From assembly GCA_028622995.1 (NCBI GenBank), contig JAJQJQ010000016.1, positions 3,596,001 through 3,660,000 on the forward strand: a stretch of DNA of 64,000 bases, read 5' to 3'. Source of the DNA: Panagrolaimus kolymaensis (taxonomy: Eukaryota > Nematoda > Chromadorea > Rhabditida > Panagrolaimidae). This document shows positions 42,611 to 57,049 of the stretch, one piece after another. A model generated the notes under the pieces. That model did not search any database, had not been told where the DNA came from, and saw only the letters and a program-made list of their open reading frames with translations. The first letter of the stretch is position 1; each line of letters opens with the position of its first letter. The translations under genes and the position numbers were made by a program.

Positions 42611-45600
42611 ATGTCAAGTTCTTATCGCAGATATGCACCAACATCAAAAAGGGATGAAATCCCATCAACTTCAACTGCAAGAAGAAATTTGAGTATTACG
42701 GGAGAACCCAGTACAACGGGAACTAGGTAAATTTTTATCGAAAAATTCATTTGATGGCTATAATATCTTATTAAAAAATTCACAAAATAGTAAAAAAATG
42801 ATTAAAGAGAAACGGTAAGAAAAAATGTTTCAAAAAAACTTTTTAGTTGAAAATAACTTTCCAAAGCGTACTATAGATTTAATTTACCAATTTTTTGTTA
42901 TCTTTCATATTACAATTTAAAGAAGTTTGTAAAATTATAGCCGTCACTTGAAACAATTACCTTTACTTAATCTAACTGTTATTAATTTAGTTGGGCTTCT
43001 CTTCGATTTAATAAACCCATGACAGATGGATATAGAGGTCATTCATCCCGATTAGCTAGCACTTTTGAAACTCCTAGAACAACTTCTTCATACGCACCTT
43101 CAACCGCATCCATTTCATCCCGTTATTCCACAGCATCTTCAACAGTGAAAGAAAAACCTGTGCCAGGTTATGTTCGATCAGCTTTGGCTAATTATCAAAA
43201 AGCTGTGGCATCCAGTGAAAAACCAACTCGACCTAGGCCTTCTGTTGCTGGACCTTTAATGACATATCGATCTCAAGTTGCTCGAGATATGTTTAGTCCA
43301 ACGAGATATGTGCCATCAACATCTAAAAACACTTCAACTACCACTGAAAGGGAACCAGTAAGCCGCTCATCACTGGCAAATTCTTATTTATCGCGAACCA
43401 AAAGTCCACCATCGACGAGAAGCCTCTTCAGCCCGGTCAAAACATTTCCAGAGCGTGATACATATACCAATCGTAGCTTATCAACAGGACGCCCATATTC
43501 TACCATCTCATCTGCAAGTTCTGCAGCATCATACCAACCTCAACCATTGAGTCGAGTCACAAGCTCTTCGTTGGCATCTAATCCTCCTAGACGTCCTGTC
43601 TCTGCGTATGAAAATGATCAACTCTCACTTGCAGTCACAAAAGCTTTAAATCGTCCAACACCAAAAGCTGATCGACCATGGCGACAAAGAATGGCTGATG
43701 CTGCTCGGCTTCGAAATATTCACGGTGATGATATTTCCAGTAGTGTGGTATCTCGACTAACAGCAAGCCGAGCCTCTCGAAGAAATAGCATTGGTCAAAA
43801 TAGTGGAGATGAACTTCAAAATTCTCTTAAAGCTTTGAAAAGCTTTGTTGCCGATCCTACAACGGCTGATCGAAATTCCGCTATCTCCAAATATCGCGCT
43901 AAAAATGGTAATCCAATAGATTCGGATCCTCGACCAACCGCCGGCTTCACAAATGGCCCATCGCTTTTACCCGGCGGTGTGAAGCCATATCGCACGAGTG
44001 GATATGGAAAAACTTTAACGGAAGCACAAATGAGTGAAAGCTATGCAGGAACTCCATCCTCTAAAACAACCCCTACATATTCTGCCATGTCAAGGAGCTA
44101 TTCACCAAATCGAAGTGGTTCAACATTATTTGAAACATCTCCGAGAACTTCATATCGATATCCAAGTCATGAAAGCGTTTATGTTCCTCATACAGAACCC
44201 CTTTTCCGTGATAAAGGCCAAACAATTATTGAAGAAATTCAAGAACGTTGGGGTGAAAGTTCACGCATAAGGCATCCGAGATCTTCAAAAGATAGAAGTA
44301 AGTTTTCCTATTTGAGAAGAGAATAGATTAAATAGTTGCATCTTTTTTTTAGCAGCTAGACACAATTCGCGACAGAGAAGTCTTTCAAAAGAACCTCCAA
44401 AAGCTTCATCGTCTTCAGAAGATGAAGGCAAAAAGCGTCAAGATCCACCAAAGAAAAGAAGGGTGGTAAGAAAGCGAACTGCGAGTATTCCAAAGAAGGG
44501 TAAGTATTAATAAAAAAAAATAAGAAAAGATTTTTTTTTAAAAACTTCGATAATTTTGGTAAATTTTTGCCTACCAACTTTGTCCATTTATATTGATTAG
44601 GATTATAAATAACTAAAAAATAATAGGTTTTTACCGCTGCTGAAATCGAAGAGTAACTACTAAAATAAAGAGCATGAGTAGCATTTTTGTTGTTGTGAAT
44701 AATCGGAGTTATAAAAAACATCTGGAATAGAAACCAAAAGTTTTAACGACTTTTTTGCATTAAAGAAAAGCTTTTTAAATTTGCTGTTTTTTAGAAGAAG
44801 CCGAAAAAATGCCACCTCCTACAGTATCAACAACGAATGCTGATGGCAAGACTTTAACAAAAGTATGTTTGATTTTTTTAATGTAGGATTAAAAAATTCT
44901 CTTTATTTTTTGACATTATTTTGGCTGTGCTTTTTTTCTTCGATCGAATTTCCGGTCATTTTTGATCATTTATTTCAATCGCAAAATTTTTTGATGCCCA
45001 ATTTTCTTCAAGTGTTCTTGTTTTTTGTTCCCATGAGATCATCGATACTTTATAATCTTGCATTTAAAGCACTTGAGTCTCAAGCAATGGATGAAATTAA
45101 TCCAAAGCATATTATCGCTGTCTTTCGCACTCTTTTTTTGTAATTAGACTTTTTTTAGTTTTTATTTAAATTGAAATTCATAATCACTCACACAAGCTGT
45201 GGTGAATAGATGCTTTCGGGTGGCGTTGTTTTTTAACACTCATAAAATCCCGGGAGAGTATCCATTTTTATTCCCTGTTTTTCTATGATGCCGGCGCAGC
45301 TAACTAAAAGTTAAGGGATGAAAAAAAAAAGTATAGATGAATGGCAGACGACTTAACTTATTTCCGGGAGGCTCGTTCATTTCATTTTGTTGAGGGTTTT
45401 TTGTTTTGTTTTTTGCTTATCTTTATCGTGTGTGTTTTTTATGTCAAATTTTAAATCTTTATGGAACCACACTTTTGTTAGCAGCCATTTGAATATGTTC
45501 GTTTTTCTGCAGGTTGTGAACTTTGATGATTGTTTGCTAACTTTTGCTTAAGGCTGTTTTTTCATTCCCGAATGTTTCAATGCCTAGGATACTACGTAAT

Positions 45601-48600
45601 CGATATATTGTTACTCGAAATGACTCAGGCTCAGTAAAAGTAATTCCACTCAAACCTCGAAAATCTATATCTCCGCAGTCATCATCGATTCATTCTATTT
45701 TTATCAATGTTGATCTCAGCTCTACGAGTAATAATTCAACTTCAAAAACATTCAAGTCCAAAGCATTTGCTTCAAATTCTATTAAAATTCAAAGCCAACG
45801 AAAAAGAGTTGTAACAGAATGTTATACAAAAACAATTGAATCCGTTCATGGAATGCTTGATTCCATTGTCACTCCACCGCCACCACCTATCCAACCTCCA
45901 CGACTTCAAATAAGAAAACCTCCACCCAAATTACCGCCGCTGACACGTCAGCCAACAAGTTTTGCCTTGGTTTTTGGGCCACTTTCAAATAATAAATCTA
46001 AGCCATCATATTCTAAGGAATTGAAAGAAGAGTTTTTCAAATGCCCAATAGAAATTTCGCGACAATTACAATTTCCCATAATTTCATCAAACAAATTGGT
46101 AACTCTCATTTATTTACAACGGTTTTTTGTGCGAAAAAATTGTCTAAAATTTGAAGGATGTTTAAAAAACAAGAAGTTAAGAAGGTTAAAAGTTTTTTTC
46201 AAGTATTTGCGAAAACTAAAAAAAATGCTGCCAAAATAATATAAAAAAATCGAAGGGTGTTTGGATAAATGCAAACAGAAATAAAAATTGTTAAAGGTGA
46301 AAAAAACCAACATACAGAATTTTTTTAGTTGCAAAAAAACGCTAAATCCTTTTCACTTTTATTTTTTTCAGGAGGTTTTACAATCGCCGCCGCAGCCGCT
46401 TTCGTTGCCGACAGTCTCAATCGATTTAGCTCCTTCAACATCAACGACACAAATCTCATCTGAGCTAAGGTTTGTTTTGTATTGATTTGAAAATTAAATA
46501 AGGCATTTTTTTTGAGGACATTGGGGAATTGTGAAAATTAATCTCATTTTTTATATTATAACTTTAAATCATATATAAGAGCTGTAATGTGTTTTTGTTA
46601 ACCTTTTATTACTTTTTTTCATTATCCAATATTGATACATTTTTAAGATATTACAAAGAATTAATATTTGGAAATTAAAAACATGTCTTGAGATAAAAAA
46701 AATTCTGTACTAAAGTTATGAGATAATTCTCACATCTCTGGAAGAATTATTAAAACAGTTATAAAAAATAACACTTGTCCATTCTTTCCTCCATGCAGTT
46801 TTTTCTTCTAAAAACCAATATTCTATAATTAAGTTATGGCTGCTGTCATTGAAAAGGTATGAAAAAATCAACTGAAATCCCGGCAAAAACAATCACTCAT
46901 TTGCCATCATTTTATTTTATTTCACAGGTGTAAAAATATATCTTTTTGTTGTTTTTTCTTTTCTTTCATCCTTTTTTTAGTTTTGCAAAGTTTTAAAAGC
47001 TTGTTTAATTTTAGAAGAAAAAAAAAATATACTTTTTCATATTATAATAATCTCTTGGGAATATGGTGTCAAAAGTTTTTTTTGTGAATTTGAGTGAGGG
47101 GAAGGATACTAAAATAGTTGGAGAATTTTTAATTTATTTTCAATATAATTTTACATTTTAGAGCATCGGCATCGGGTAGCAGCGCAGGGTTAATAACAAC
47201 TGGAGGAGCAAATATTGTAGCATCAACGGGTGGATCTAACACAAGTTTAAATATTAAAACTGAAGAAGAATTTAAATCAGCTCAATCATCGCCACAAATT
47301 TCACCCATGGGTAATAAATCAACCAAATCCGCGCCTATCCCTGCGAAACAACTACCATCTCCCCAAGAACCTGCAGCGCCACAAAAGCCTCCATCGGCAT
47401 TACAAAGGGTTTTGGCGCCATTTAGAAGGAAACAATCCAAAACTGCAATCAAAGCTGCTCCCGAACAATCAGAAAAGCCACAAGTATCTCCACAAGCTCC
47501 AGTGGCTCAAGAGGAAAGTATTTCGGAAACTCCATCAATAAGCGAAACAACGACCACAGCTCCAACTTCCACATATTTTGATGATGATGAATCAAAATAT
47601 AATGCCATAGCAGAATTTAAACCAGGAAAATCACGGAAAAATGTTATTAAAGTTAAAGCACATAAACCTGTTCCGGGACTTTGGGAAGGAATTACAAATG
47701 AAATCAACATAAGCTGCAATCGAAATTTGACGAGGTAATTTTCTTGAGTCTATCTTCTCTTCCATGTGGCATCAAATCAAGGGGCCACAAAGAAAAGAAA
47801 AAACAAACAAAAAAGATTATTGATCGATTATTTATTTGATTGTTTATTATTTTTTTATTTTTTAGAAAAGTGATTACCAATCTTGCGGTTGAAGCGCTTT
47901 TACGTGATCAAGTTTTTGTTAAAGCTATTCCCAAAAGATTTAAACAACCAATTATTAAAAAGAAAAAGATTGCAATCGTAGAAAAAAGTCTTGAAGTTGT
48001 ATTGGTTGGACATCCCCATCCTCCTCGAGAGAAGGTTTTCAAAACTATTCAACTTAAAAGGTATGTTTTAATTTTTTTTTGAAATAAACCCTCATAGGCC
48101 CAAGAGTCCCTATTTTTGTATGTTTTAATTTTGGTGCTAAAAAAGTTAAAAGTTGGTAAAATATTTAGGAAACTGTGGATCAAATAATAATTTTTTAAGG
48201 TGAAACTATAAAACTAGAGGTATTTGATATTATTTGACTAAACCTCGTTTTACACATTTTTTTACAAATACAAAAAAAGAAAGAAAACATTGTTCAAAAA
48301 GCTTTGAGTGTTGAAGTACATATGTTAAAAAAACCTAAAAAGACCGCCTGCGGGGAGAGATACACATACAATACAAAACATACATTCGCGCAAAATTTTT
48401 TTTTCTATTCATTTTCTTTTTTTGTTCACGAACATACATGCATTTTAAATCCTTCACTCAAAAGCATTTTTTTCCAACTTGCTTTACACTAACCTTTTTT
48501 CGTTTTAGCTTTTAAAAAAGTTTTTATAAAATTCGTTAATTTTTTAGGCCTCTTTTGGTTTATCGAATTGATGCTAAATTTATTGAACCTTCAATTAAAA

Positions 48601-51600
48601 AAGCAGCAGCCGATAAAATAAAACAACCTATTCCGATCAGCGCTCTTGCAGTATTAAATCAAGAAATTTTAAATAAAAAACGTTCACAAATTGAAGTTGA
48701 AAAACTTCTAAAATCAATTTCAAAAGAATCAATAAAATTAAATTGTAAAGCTTCGAAGGAGGCTATTAAGAAGGTGGAATTAAATATTCGTCAAAAAGAA
48801 GAGAAACGTGCAGCTAATGTTACGGTGATTGCTGTGGATGTAATGGATGTAAATTGGGCGCAAGCAAGTAAAAAGCTCAAAGCTATTATTGATCCACTTA
48901 AGAAAAACTTAGCTGAAATTATTGAACAACAAGCTGCAATTATTGAAGCGGAAAAAGAGCGGCTTTCACGAACCCCTCGATTTGATGACGATGAACTTTC
49001 TTCGTGTTCAGTAAGCACTTATTATTTCTTTTATATTTTTGCATGGTTTGAATGCGGTTGTGTAACATTGAACTTCAGGTTTTCCATATTAATATTTTTG
49101 TGTCTAAACTTTTTTTAAAAATGAATAGCGATTGCTTACTGATCTAATAGCAGCGTAAAAAGAGTTGCTTATTTTATAGAAATATGATTTTTTCTTTTAC
49201 TTCTATCTTTTAAAAATATGTGGTTTATTTAAAATCGAAAGCTTTCAATAACACAAAAAATCCAAAGCTTTTTACTAAAAAAAATGCCTTCAAAAGTTGC
49301 AATTACTCTTTTTGAGTAAATATCAATGCATGTCATTAAATTAAAGCACGATAACTAAGCATGAGCATTGTTGAATGCTAAAATGAAAGTAAGTAAATAA
49401 ATATGTCAAAAAATAGTTGCAAAAAATGTTATGAGCAAATTAATTAATGCTTGCAAAAAAAAAATTATACACATTAAATTTGCTTCAATAATTGCATTAT
49501 CTTTTTATTTTTATGGCCTTAAAAATTTTTCATAAGACTTCTTTCTTTTTTTTTACTTTTTTCTCCTTTTCATGGCGTAGTTAAGAACCTATGTTTTTGC
49601 ATGTCATTTGTCAAGCCGCTGCTGATGTAATACTTGTGTTGTTTTGTTGCCCTTAATTATCTCTCTCCTTTTTCATTCGTCGTTTTTACTTTTTTGTTTT
49701 GTTCATTTGTGTGCTATATTACAGGAACAACAATATCGCTGCATTGAAACTCAAGCTTCAATTGTTTTATCTGGATTGCGGAATAACGAGCAGCCAATAT
49801 ATCCATCATTGACCACCGCCGATTATTCCTCTGTAAGTTTGTCGTCGCTTTTCTGCTTTTCACTTATTTTTATCGTCCGTTCGTTTATTTCATCGTCGAA
49901 ACAATTGTCCCATTTAAAAGCACTAGCGGCAACAGCAGTAGCAGCATTTTCATCGTTATGTGTTGATTAAACTTTTCCTTTTTTCTTTTTCTTTTTGTTG
50001 ACCACTTGAAGCTAGCAACTTTGGCAAAAGAAAAAAGGAAAGGCAGCAGGCGTTAATACATACTAATAGTTACTTGTAAACTTTTTTTATAAACTTTAAT
50101 AGTATCTACAAAAAAATATTCAAACTTAATTCTTCCTCTTTTTTCAGCATCATCTTCCTGTTGGTAGTGAGTATATTCCTGGTGAACCTTTAATTCTTCC
50201 AGACAAATCTATTCTTGAAGAATACGTTCGTCGAAAGCGAGGTGAACTTGAGCGCCTTTATTCTGAACCCCTTCGAAGTCCATCACATTGTGGTTCACCT
50301 TGTTTATCCACAACTTCGGAACTTGTTCCAGCTTGTGCTGTTCGAATTGTTGAACCTCGAAATCGGGCCATAGCAGCACACATTTCTGCACCCAATCGAG
50401 CCACCGCTGATTCAATTGAATCTCATTCGCTTCCAACTTCAAATCGAAATTCAAAAATGATTGAATTAATGACATTTCCACCTAATTTTGATTCAACACA
50501 TAATAATAACAATAATAATAATGGAATTGGCTTTCGTGCTGCTGCTTTCAGGTTTGTAGAACACTTTTAGTTACAAGACAAACAAAATTTTTTATAGAAA
50601 ACCTGTTCAAAGGCGGGAAGCTCTTACAATTCAACATTTTGATACACCTAAAACTCCATTTGAAGCCGCAATGCAAAATCAAGCTGCACAAATGGCAAAA
50701 AAATCCAGTGTTGCATCAAATTTATCCGCTTTAAGCGAAGGTGATGCACAGGTAAAATTTTTTTTATCTTAAAGACTTTTTTTTTGTTTAAAAAAGAAAA
50801 AGTCCATTATTATCATTCATTTAAAGCACTTTGTTTCAAGAGGACACTTATTTTATTTTTTTAAATGCTTTTATGCGATGGGTAAACATTATCTTTTTGA
50901 AGTGGTACAACAACGAACGAGGAATCAATATGAAACAAGCTCAAAAATACTCTTTAAAAATTATTAGGAAAAAGAAAATCAAATTTTATGATTTCTTTCT
51001 TGAATTTTTTTAAAAATGGCGTAAGATCGGTTATCTAAAATTTGAATGGAATAATATTCCATATTAAATTACAATTTTTTTTTTCGGACGTCGTTTATTA
51101 AATTGCAAAATATAATTGATTCCTAGATTTTTTGTTGCCATTTATAATAGTTAAAACCATTTTAAAAAATTATGCGAACTTTTTGGTTCCATATATTCAA
51201 TTATGATTCATGCCTCTCTCCAACTTCATAAAATTTTACCTCAAAATTACGTTTACATTAATGTTTGTTAATTTATTTAAAGCATTTATAACTCGTATCT
51301 ATTCTTGTTTCTATTTTTCTTTTCGCTAATTTCAACAAAATTTGCACGGGTTATGATTAAATGAAAAACATAATAAATAGCGCGGCTGTTAGTAATTACG
51401 CAGAACGAGTTAGGGTTGTTTCTATTTAAAAACATAAAAAGTTTTCTAATTTTGACCCAGTCTTTTTCTTTTCTTTTTTATCGAAAAAGTATAATAAAAT
51501 TTTCTCGCTTTTTTTTAGGATACATCATTAGCAGAACCATCACCTTTGGAATTTCAACATCGTCGTCGCCCTTCCGTCGAAAGTACACAAAGTATGCCAC

Positions 51601-54600
51601 CAATTGCATCAGGAAATGTGGGACAAAGTTTCGCCCAAGCTGCTGCATTAGCATCTCAACCCCGACATGAACGTTATGCTGCTCATATACCAGTGCGACA
51701 AACTTCTATGGAACCATCCGGTCGTCAATCCACAACAAGTATTGATTCAACTAATAGGTAAATATTTGAGATTTGAACTTTTTTTAATTCCCATTCTTAA
51801 TTTATATTTCTTCGTTTTCTTCTTTTGCAATGCCCTGAAGCGATTGCAAAAAAAGAGCTCTATGAGATTTGAAAGAGTTAAGAAAAATAGCGTGTGTCAT
51901 TCTTTGGACACAAGAGAGACAAGAAAATAATAGATTGATTGCTTCTGTTACTAACTACTTTTTGGACAGCGTGTGATCCATAGGATTGTCGCTCGCGGTT
52001 AAGCAAAAGCAAGTCTCTTTCAACAAGTTTATTGCCCAATGTTTTCTTGGTTTCACCCTCTTTGTTATTGAGGAGTAGTGCCAGGGCTCTTAAAAAAAAT
52101 CAATTGATTTTTTCGAAGAATTTGTTGCAAAAAAGATTTTCAAAATTTCAATTGTGATTATTTGGCACTTTAAAAATTTCTTATGGATTATTATAATGAT
52201 AGAATGTGCCGCTCTTTGCCACGAGGCATTAGCAGTTGGAATGCATCGGAGTAAAAAAATATCCTTTTTGCCACCTCCTTCAATCTATCTCATTATCTTA
52301 TTTTTATTTCATTTTTAGTGGAGTGCTTGATACTGCTTCAAAACAATTGGATCAAATGATTGATCAAGCAAGATATCGACATCATCAACATCGAAGCAAA
52401 TTTAAGGAAGCCATAGATTATTTGGATCAAATTTTCGAAGATCTCAAAAAAGAAGTTGAACCACCAACTTCAATTTCATCCGAACATAAGACTGAAATTC
52501 CACCACCATTGAGTACCAAAGGAATTCAAGCCGCTAAAGCTGTTTTCCAAAAACCCGTTGCACAACCACAACCACAGCAACCAACAGGAGCATTAATAAG
52601 TTCTCAAACAACTACTGTTCCCATTGTTCGACTTAGGTAAGGCTTATTACTGATTTTAAAAAAGTGGACAAAAAAGTAATAAAAATTTTTAAAAATTTCA
52701 TAGCCGAACGTTGTTTTTTAAAAAACCAACACAACGTTCGAACAAATGCTTTGTTTTTGACGACCAACATTGTGATGAAAGCTTATCTCTTTCTTTTTTT
52801 TACGTTGGCGTAAAAGCGTCAAGTAAAAAAATCTTATTCATTTTGTAGAAAACCATCCGAGCTTGCTTTGCGTCAACAACAACAAAATCAACAACAACCG
52901 CAACAGCCAAAGCAGCCACATCTTCAATCTGCGGCAATCGTTTTACAACAACCACAACCAATTATTCGAAATAACGGAATTGCTCCTGGCGTGAATAATA
53001 ACCATCCTAAAATAAGCTACCCAGCATCATTACGACATCCTATAGCGTCATCAAAGTTTCAACAACCTTCAACATCCGCAAATACAACTACCACTACTAC
53101 CACAACGATTGGAGGAGGACCAAAGCCATTTCCTAAAGTTCGTAAAAAATCTTTTAATTAGGACTTTTCGCCTTTTTTCATTAAACAAAAATGCCAAAAA
53201 GTCATAAAATTTTAACATCCCCATTTTTTTCTTTTGTTCTCACATTTTTATTTTTTTCAGATTGAATCAGCAGACGTTGAAATTTCTGAAACGATTGTTT
53301 TACCATCGAAAGGAAATCCAGAAAAGATGAATTTTACTCGACAATGGTTAGCTGGGGATATAAAATCATGGGCTGAAAAGCCTGATCTTATTGTTCCATC
53401 GGGTGATTTAACAAGTCCCAATGATTCGGATGATCGATCAATTGGATCATGTTCAGCTGAAGTTGCTGCCATTAATGCATTTGATCGAAAAAAGAAGCGA
53501 CAAATTCGTGAAACACCTGATATAATTAAATCATCAAAGACAACAGCCCAGCAGCAAATGCAAGAACTTCAACAAAAACCTCAACCCAAACAACAACAAG
53601 CGATAGTGGCACCAGCTCCATTTAGACCACAACCCTTTCGCCCTCAACCCCAATATGCCTCTTTCCCCATCAATGGTGGAGGTATTTTGTAAGTTTTAAA
53701 AGCGCTTATAGTAATTTGTTTATTTAAAATCATAGTTGCGGGCATTTATTTCTTTAAAAAATATGATCAATTTCTCTAATATTTTGTTTTTTAAGACCCA
53801 CTGAGCCAACGAGTCTTCAAAAAGCTCCCTCTCACGAATATGTTATGGCGATTCAAAGAGCTCATCAAGAAAGAGCTGGATCGCAGGTAAAAGCTTTTTT
53901 CTTTCCTTCATATCTCATCACAAAAAAATAGTGTAAAGCGATGCCTTTTCTTTAAATTTATTTTACGCTTTTCACTTTCTTTTCCCGGAACCTATGACAA
54001 CTGACTGACTGACCCGTTGACGGACATATAACGGACAAATTTTTTTATACTCGTCAGACTAATAACAGCCACTTTTAAAATAGCAAGAAAAAAATAAAAC
54101 AATAAATTTTTATTTTAGGATTATCAAAGTTTGGGTAGTGTTCATTCACAAGATGGATATAAACCATTATCCACTTTATCATTATACAGCAATTCTTTAA
54201 ATCGATCAGGTGCATTTCAACAATATCCTCAACGAGGTTCAATTCATTCACTTCCTGATGCAAGTTTAACTAATATACGGCCGCCGCTAATAACTCAACA
54301 ACCTACAAGTTATCAACAAGATCCAATTCTCGCCATAGATGCTCTAGTTGCTGAACTTGAGCTTAACACAGAGCCGGATAGAAATGGAGAAAAGCGTCGA
54401 TCATTTCCAACGGGGCAAAATTATGGCCCATCAATGGGTCCAACAACTTCATCAAATCGAGGTCTACGACAAACGGCAGCTGTAACAAATATGCCTCGAC
54501 ATGGATCATTAAATATTAAACCTAATTCTGCAAATAATGGAGGGTAAGAAAGAATTTGCGTGAAAAAAAGTTTTTTTTGAACTGATGTGAAGCTTTTATC

Positions 54601-56480
54601 CTTTTAAGTTCGATGGATCGTGGCCTTCGAAGAATGCAAATTCAACAACGTTCATCCCTTGATGAAATGGCAAATATGCTTACCAATGTTGCAGGGGATT
54701 TAAAACCAGCCAAGCAACAGCCAATTATAAATGGACATCCACAAAATATCAATCAAATGGCGACGCCAAAGAAATTTGGCTTAAAAATCTCAGAAAATTC
54801 AAATAACAGACTTGGATTTTCACCATTTGAAACAATCAATCAAGAAAGAATTGCTCCAAGTCGGGTTGGAGCTATGCAACAAATGTTTGAAACAAAGAAG
54901 CAAACATCTAACGGTATTTATAAAATCAGGAAGAAAAAATGAAAATTCATTTGATGCTGATGAAAAATAAATATCGAAAAGCATCAAATGAAATATTCTT
55001 ATTAAAAATAGTTCTATAAGAAATTTCCTTTTTTTCGATTAGAGATGCATTCATTTTCAGCAAAATATATTCAAAAATGGCATTGATTTCAACTTTTTTT
55101 AGGACAACATCATTAAAAAAAACATTCCCTCAAAATAATTTAATCTAATAATAATTTAAAACAATAGCAGTAAATTGAAGCACCGGTGAACGTTCATTTA
55201 AAAAGGAAAAAAGGTACAAAACTTTTTGTGGTCGTTTTTTAGAAAAGCAAGCAAAACAAATAACTAAAAACTACAGTAATTTTCTAATATAAAACGCTTA
55301 ATTGTTTGTTTTTGTCTTTATTTTACTGCTGATAAAACTAAAAAACGGCGTTCACAAAGGTTTTGACCTTTTGAATGGACACCGATGCTTCGATTTTTTT
55401 GAAACCTCTCGTAATTCTAATGCCTTTATTTTTGCAGTGAATAAAATTAAGATTTTATCGAAAGAGAAAACTAAAACGGTATTTATTTTATAGGCAATGA
55501 AAATGGATGGCGTAAAGCAGCTCCACCATCAAAAAGTACAAGTAAAGAAGAAGAAAATTATTATGAAATTCAAGAATATTCTCAAGCTAAAATTTTAGAT
55601 AGAGTAAGCTATAGATTTTGTTCAAAGTTATTCTTAAAAAAAAATATTTAATTTTAGCCTTCACCAATGTTAAACCATCGACAACTTTCATCACCAATGG
55701 TATTAAGTCCATCCCGTCAACCATCATTTACGGGATCTCATCATTCATTTCCACTTCCACAACCACCATCAGTTCCTCCACCTCCAGTTAGTTCGTGTGT
55801 ATCCTCAGCAAATTCTTCACAACATGGTTACTATTCTTCATCAACAAGTTCAGTTGGACGCGCCAATGGCAACAATGGTAACTATCCCCGAGATGCTGCT
55901 CCTTCAAGTAATGGTCCTCAAAGACAAGGCTCATTTGCTGGAAAACATTCTCTCTCATCTCGAGCTCCTAGTTTCGAGGAGGACATAGATGACGGATTTT
56001 ATGATAACATTCTTGTTGATGATAGACGATTTTCTGAAGCTGATAATACTTCAATTTTGAGTCACCAACTTCCTCCAACTCAAAAAGGCACTGGCCGTCT
56101 TGGCCAGCTCATTCGTCGAATTGGTGGTGGAAGCCATCGTCCTCCAACAAATGCTTCATCTTCAATGTCATTGAATAAAATGGGTTTGGATGGAATTCGT
56201 CACCTCTCTTCACCTAGTTCAACTCATCATCCATTGATGAAATCCAATAGTCTTAGTAATGAACCATGGAGAGCTCAAATTATTGAAGGTTTGTATTTTA
56301 CTTTTTGAAACAAATATGCAAATTTTTCTAAAAAATAATTTTTAACTTCAAGAAAATTTGATATATTTCTTTCATATAATTTATTTTTTATTTTTAGGTG
56401 ACAAACGAGCTTCACATCCTGGAATTGGTTATCGATTAAAACAAACCATATTTGGTGGAAGTAAAAAACGCCTTAATTAA
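42611..56480 (+). CDS. Unrecognised 2365-residue low-complexity protein, 22 exons
   Basis: Exons: 42611-42726, 42991-44297, 44353-44499, 44795-44862, 45553-46098, 46372-46469, 47162-47734, 47866-48060, 48548-49010, 49725-49832, 50148-50551, 50598-50751, 51519-51757, 52319-52636, 52849-53137, 53261-53688, 53796-53886, 54119-54543, 54609-54913, 55494-55603, 55658-56288, 56398-56480. All phases fit and the sum is 2366 codons. The first 500 residues are Ser/Thr/Arg/Tyr/Pro-rich (SSYRRYAPTSKRDE start). A Lys-rich helical middle follows, with a probable coiled coil at about 1475-1520 (LDTASKQLDQMIDQARYRHH). Then come Gln/Asn/Pro-rich segments and a basic end (LIRRIGGG..KQTIFGGSKKRLN). No enzyme domain, signal peptide or membrane span is seen. 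The helical block looks most conserved. A cytoskeletal scaffold is possible, but I do not recognise the family. Exon 5 could also be an alternative start (ATG 45583). Exon 19 can be read on to a stop at 54942, giving a shorter isoform. Confidence 0.65.
54914..54942 (+). other. Alternative 3' extension of exon 19 with stop codon
   Basis: If the donor at 54914 (AACG|GTATTT) is not used, translation continues for nine codons (IYKIRKKK end) to TGA at 54940-54942. AATAAA occurs soon after (54966-54971), so a separate 3' end is plausible. The protein would lack the last three exons. Confidence 0.4.
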
Positions 56481-57049
56481 AAATCAAAAAAGCTTCTCCA
56501 AGTGTTTTCATCCCATATTTTTGACGTTAAAAAATACAATTTAAAAAAAAGTTATCATAGATATTTATTATTGGCTTCTTATACCTTTCTAAAAAAATTA
56601 TTTGTGCATATTTTGGAGACATAATAATCATTTTCTTTGTCTTTTTGTATACTATATCCTTTTTCTTCCTGTGTACTTTCGAATTCGCTCAACAACAAAA
56701 AAGAAATACTTCTGTCATATTTGCATTTTCTTCTTTCAAAAAAATATTGTGGTTACATTCTTTCTTACATTGTTTTTTTTTAAATATAATGCGTGTGTTT
56801 GTAATTTGATTTTTTTAAATGTCACAAAAAAGATTGAACAAAAAAATATATATAGAGATGAGAGTAAAGATTAATACTTAAAAAATAATTGATTTTGATT
56901 TCCATTGACATTGATGTAAAAAGACGACACGAAGAATTCACAAAATGGGTATATAAAAGACAGCCAAAAAATATAACAAAAAAATAAATAAATTGTTTCA
57001 ATTTTAAGTTTGAGTTTTTGTTTGGTGAAATTGAAAATTGACAGAGATT
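56481..57049. other. Intergenic region between the 22-exon gene and the SnoaL-like pair
   Basis: AT-rich; 3' UTR of the upstream gene and no further gene. Repeated AATAAA-type words near 56984-56992 and a TTGACAG acceptor at 57038-57044 precede the first SnoaL-like copy. Confidence 0.45.
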
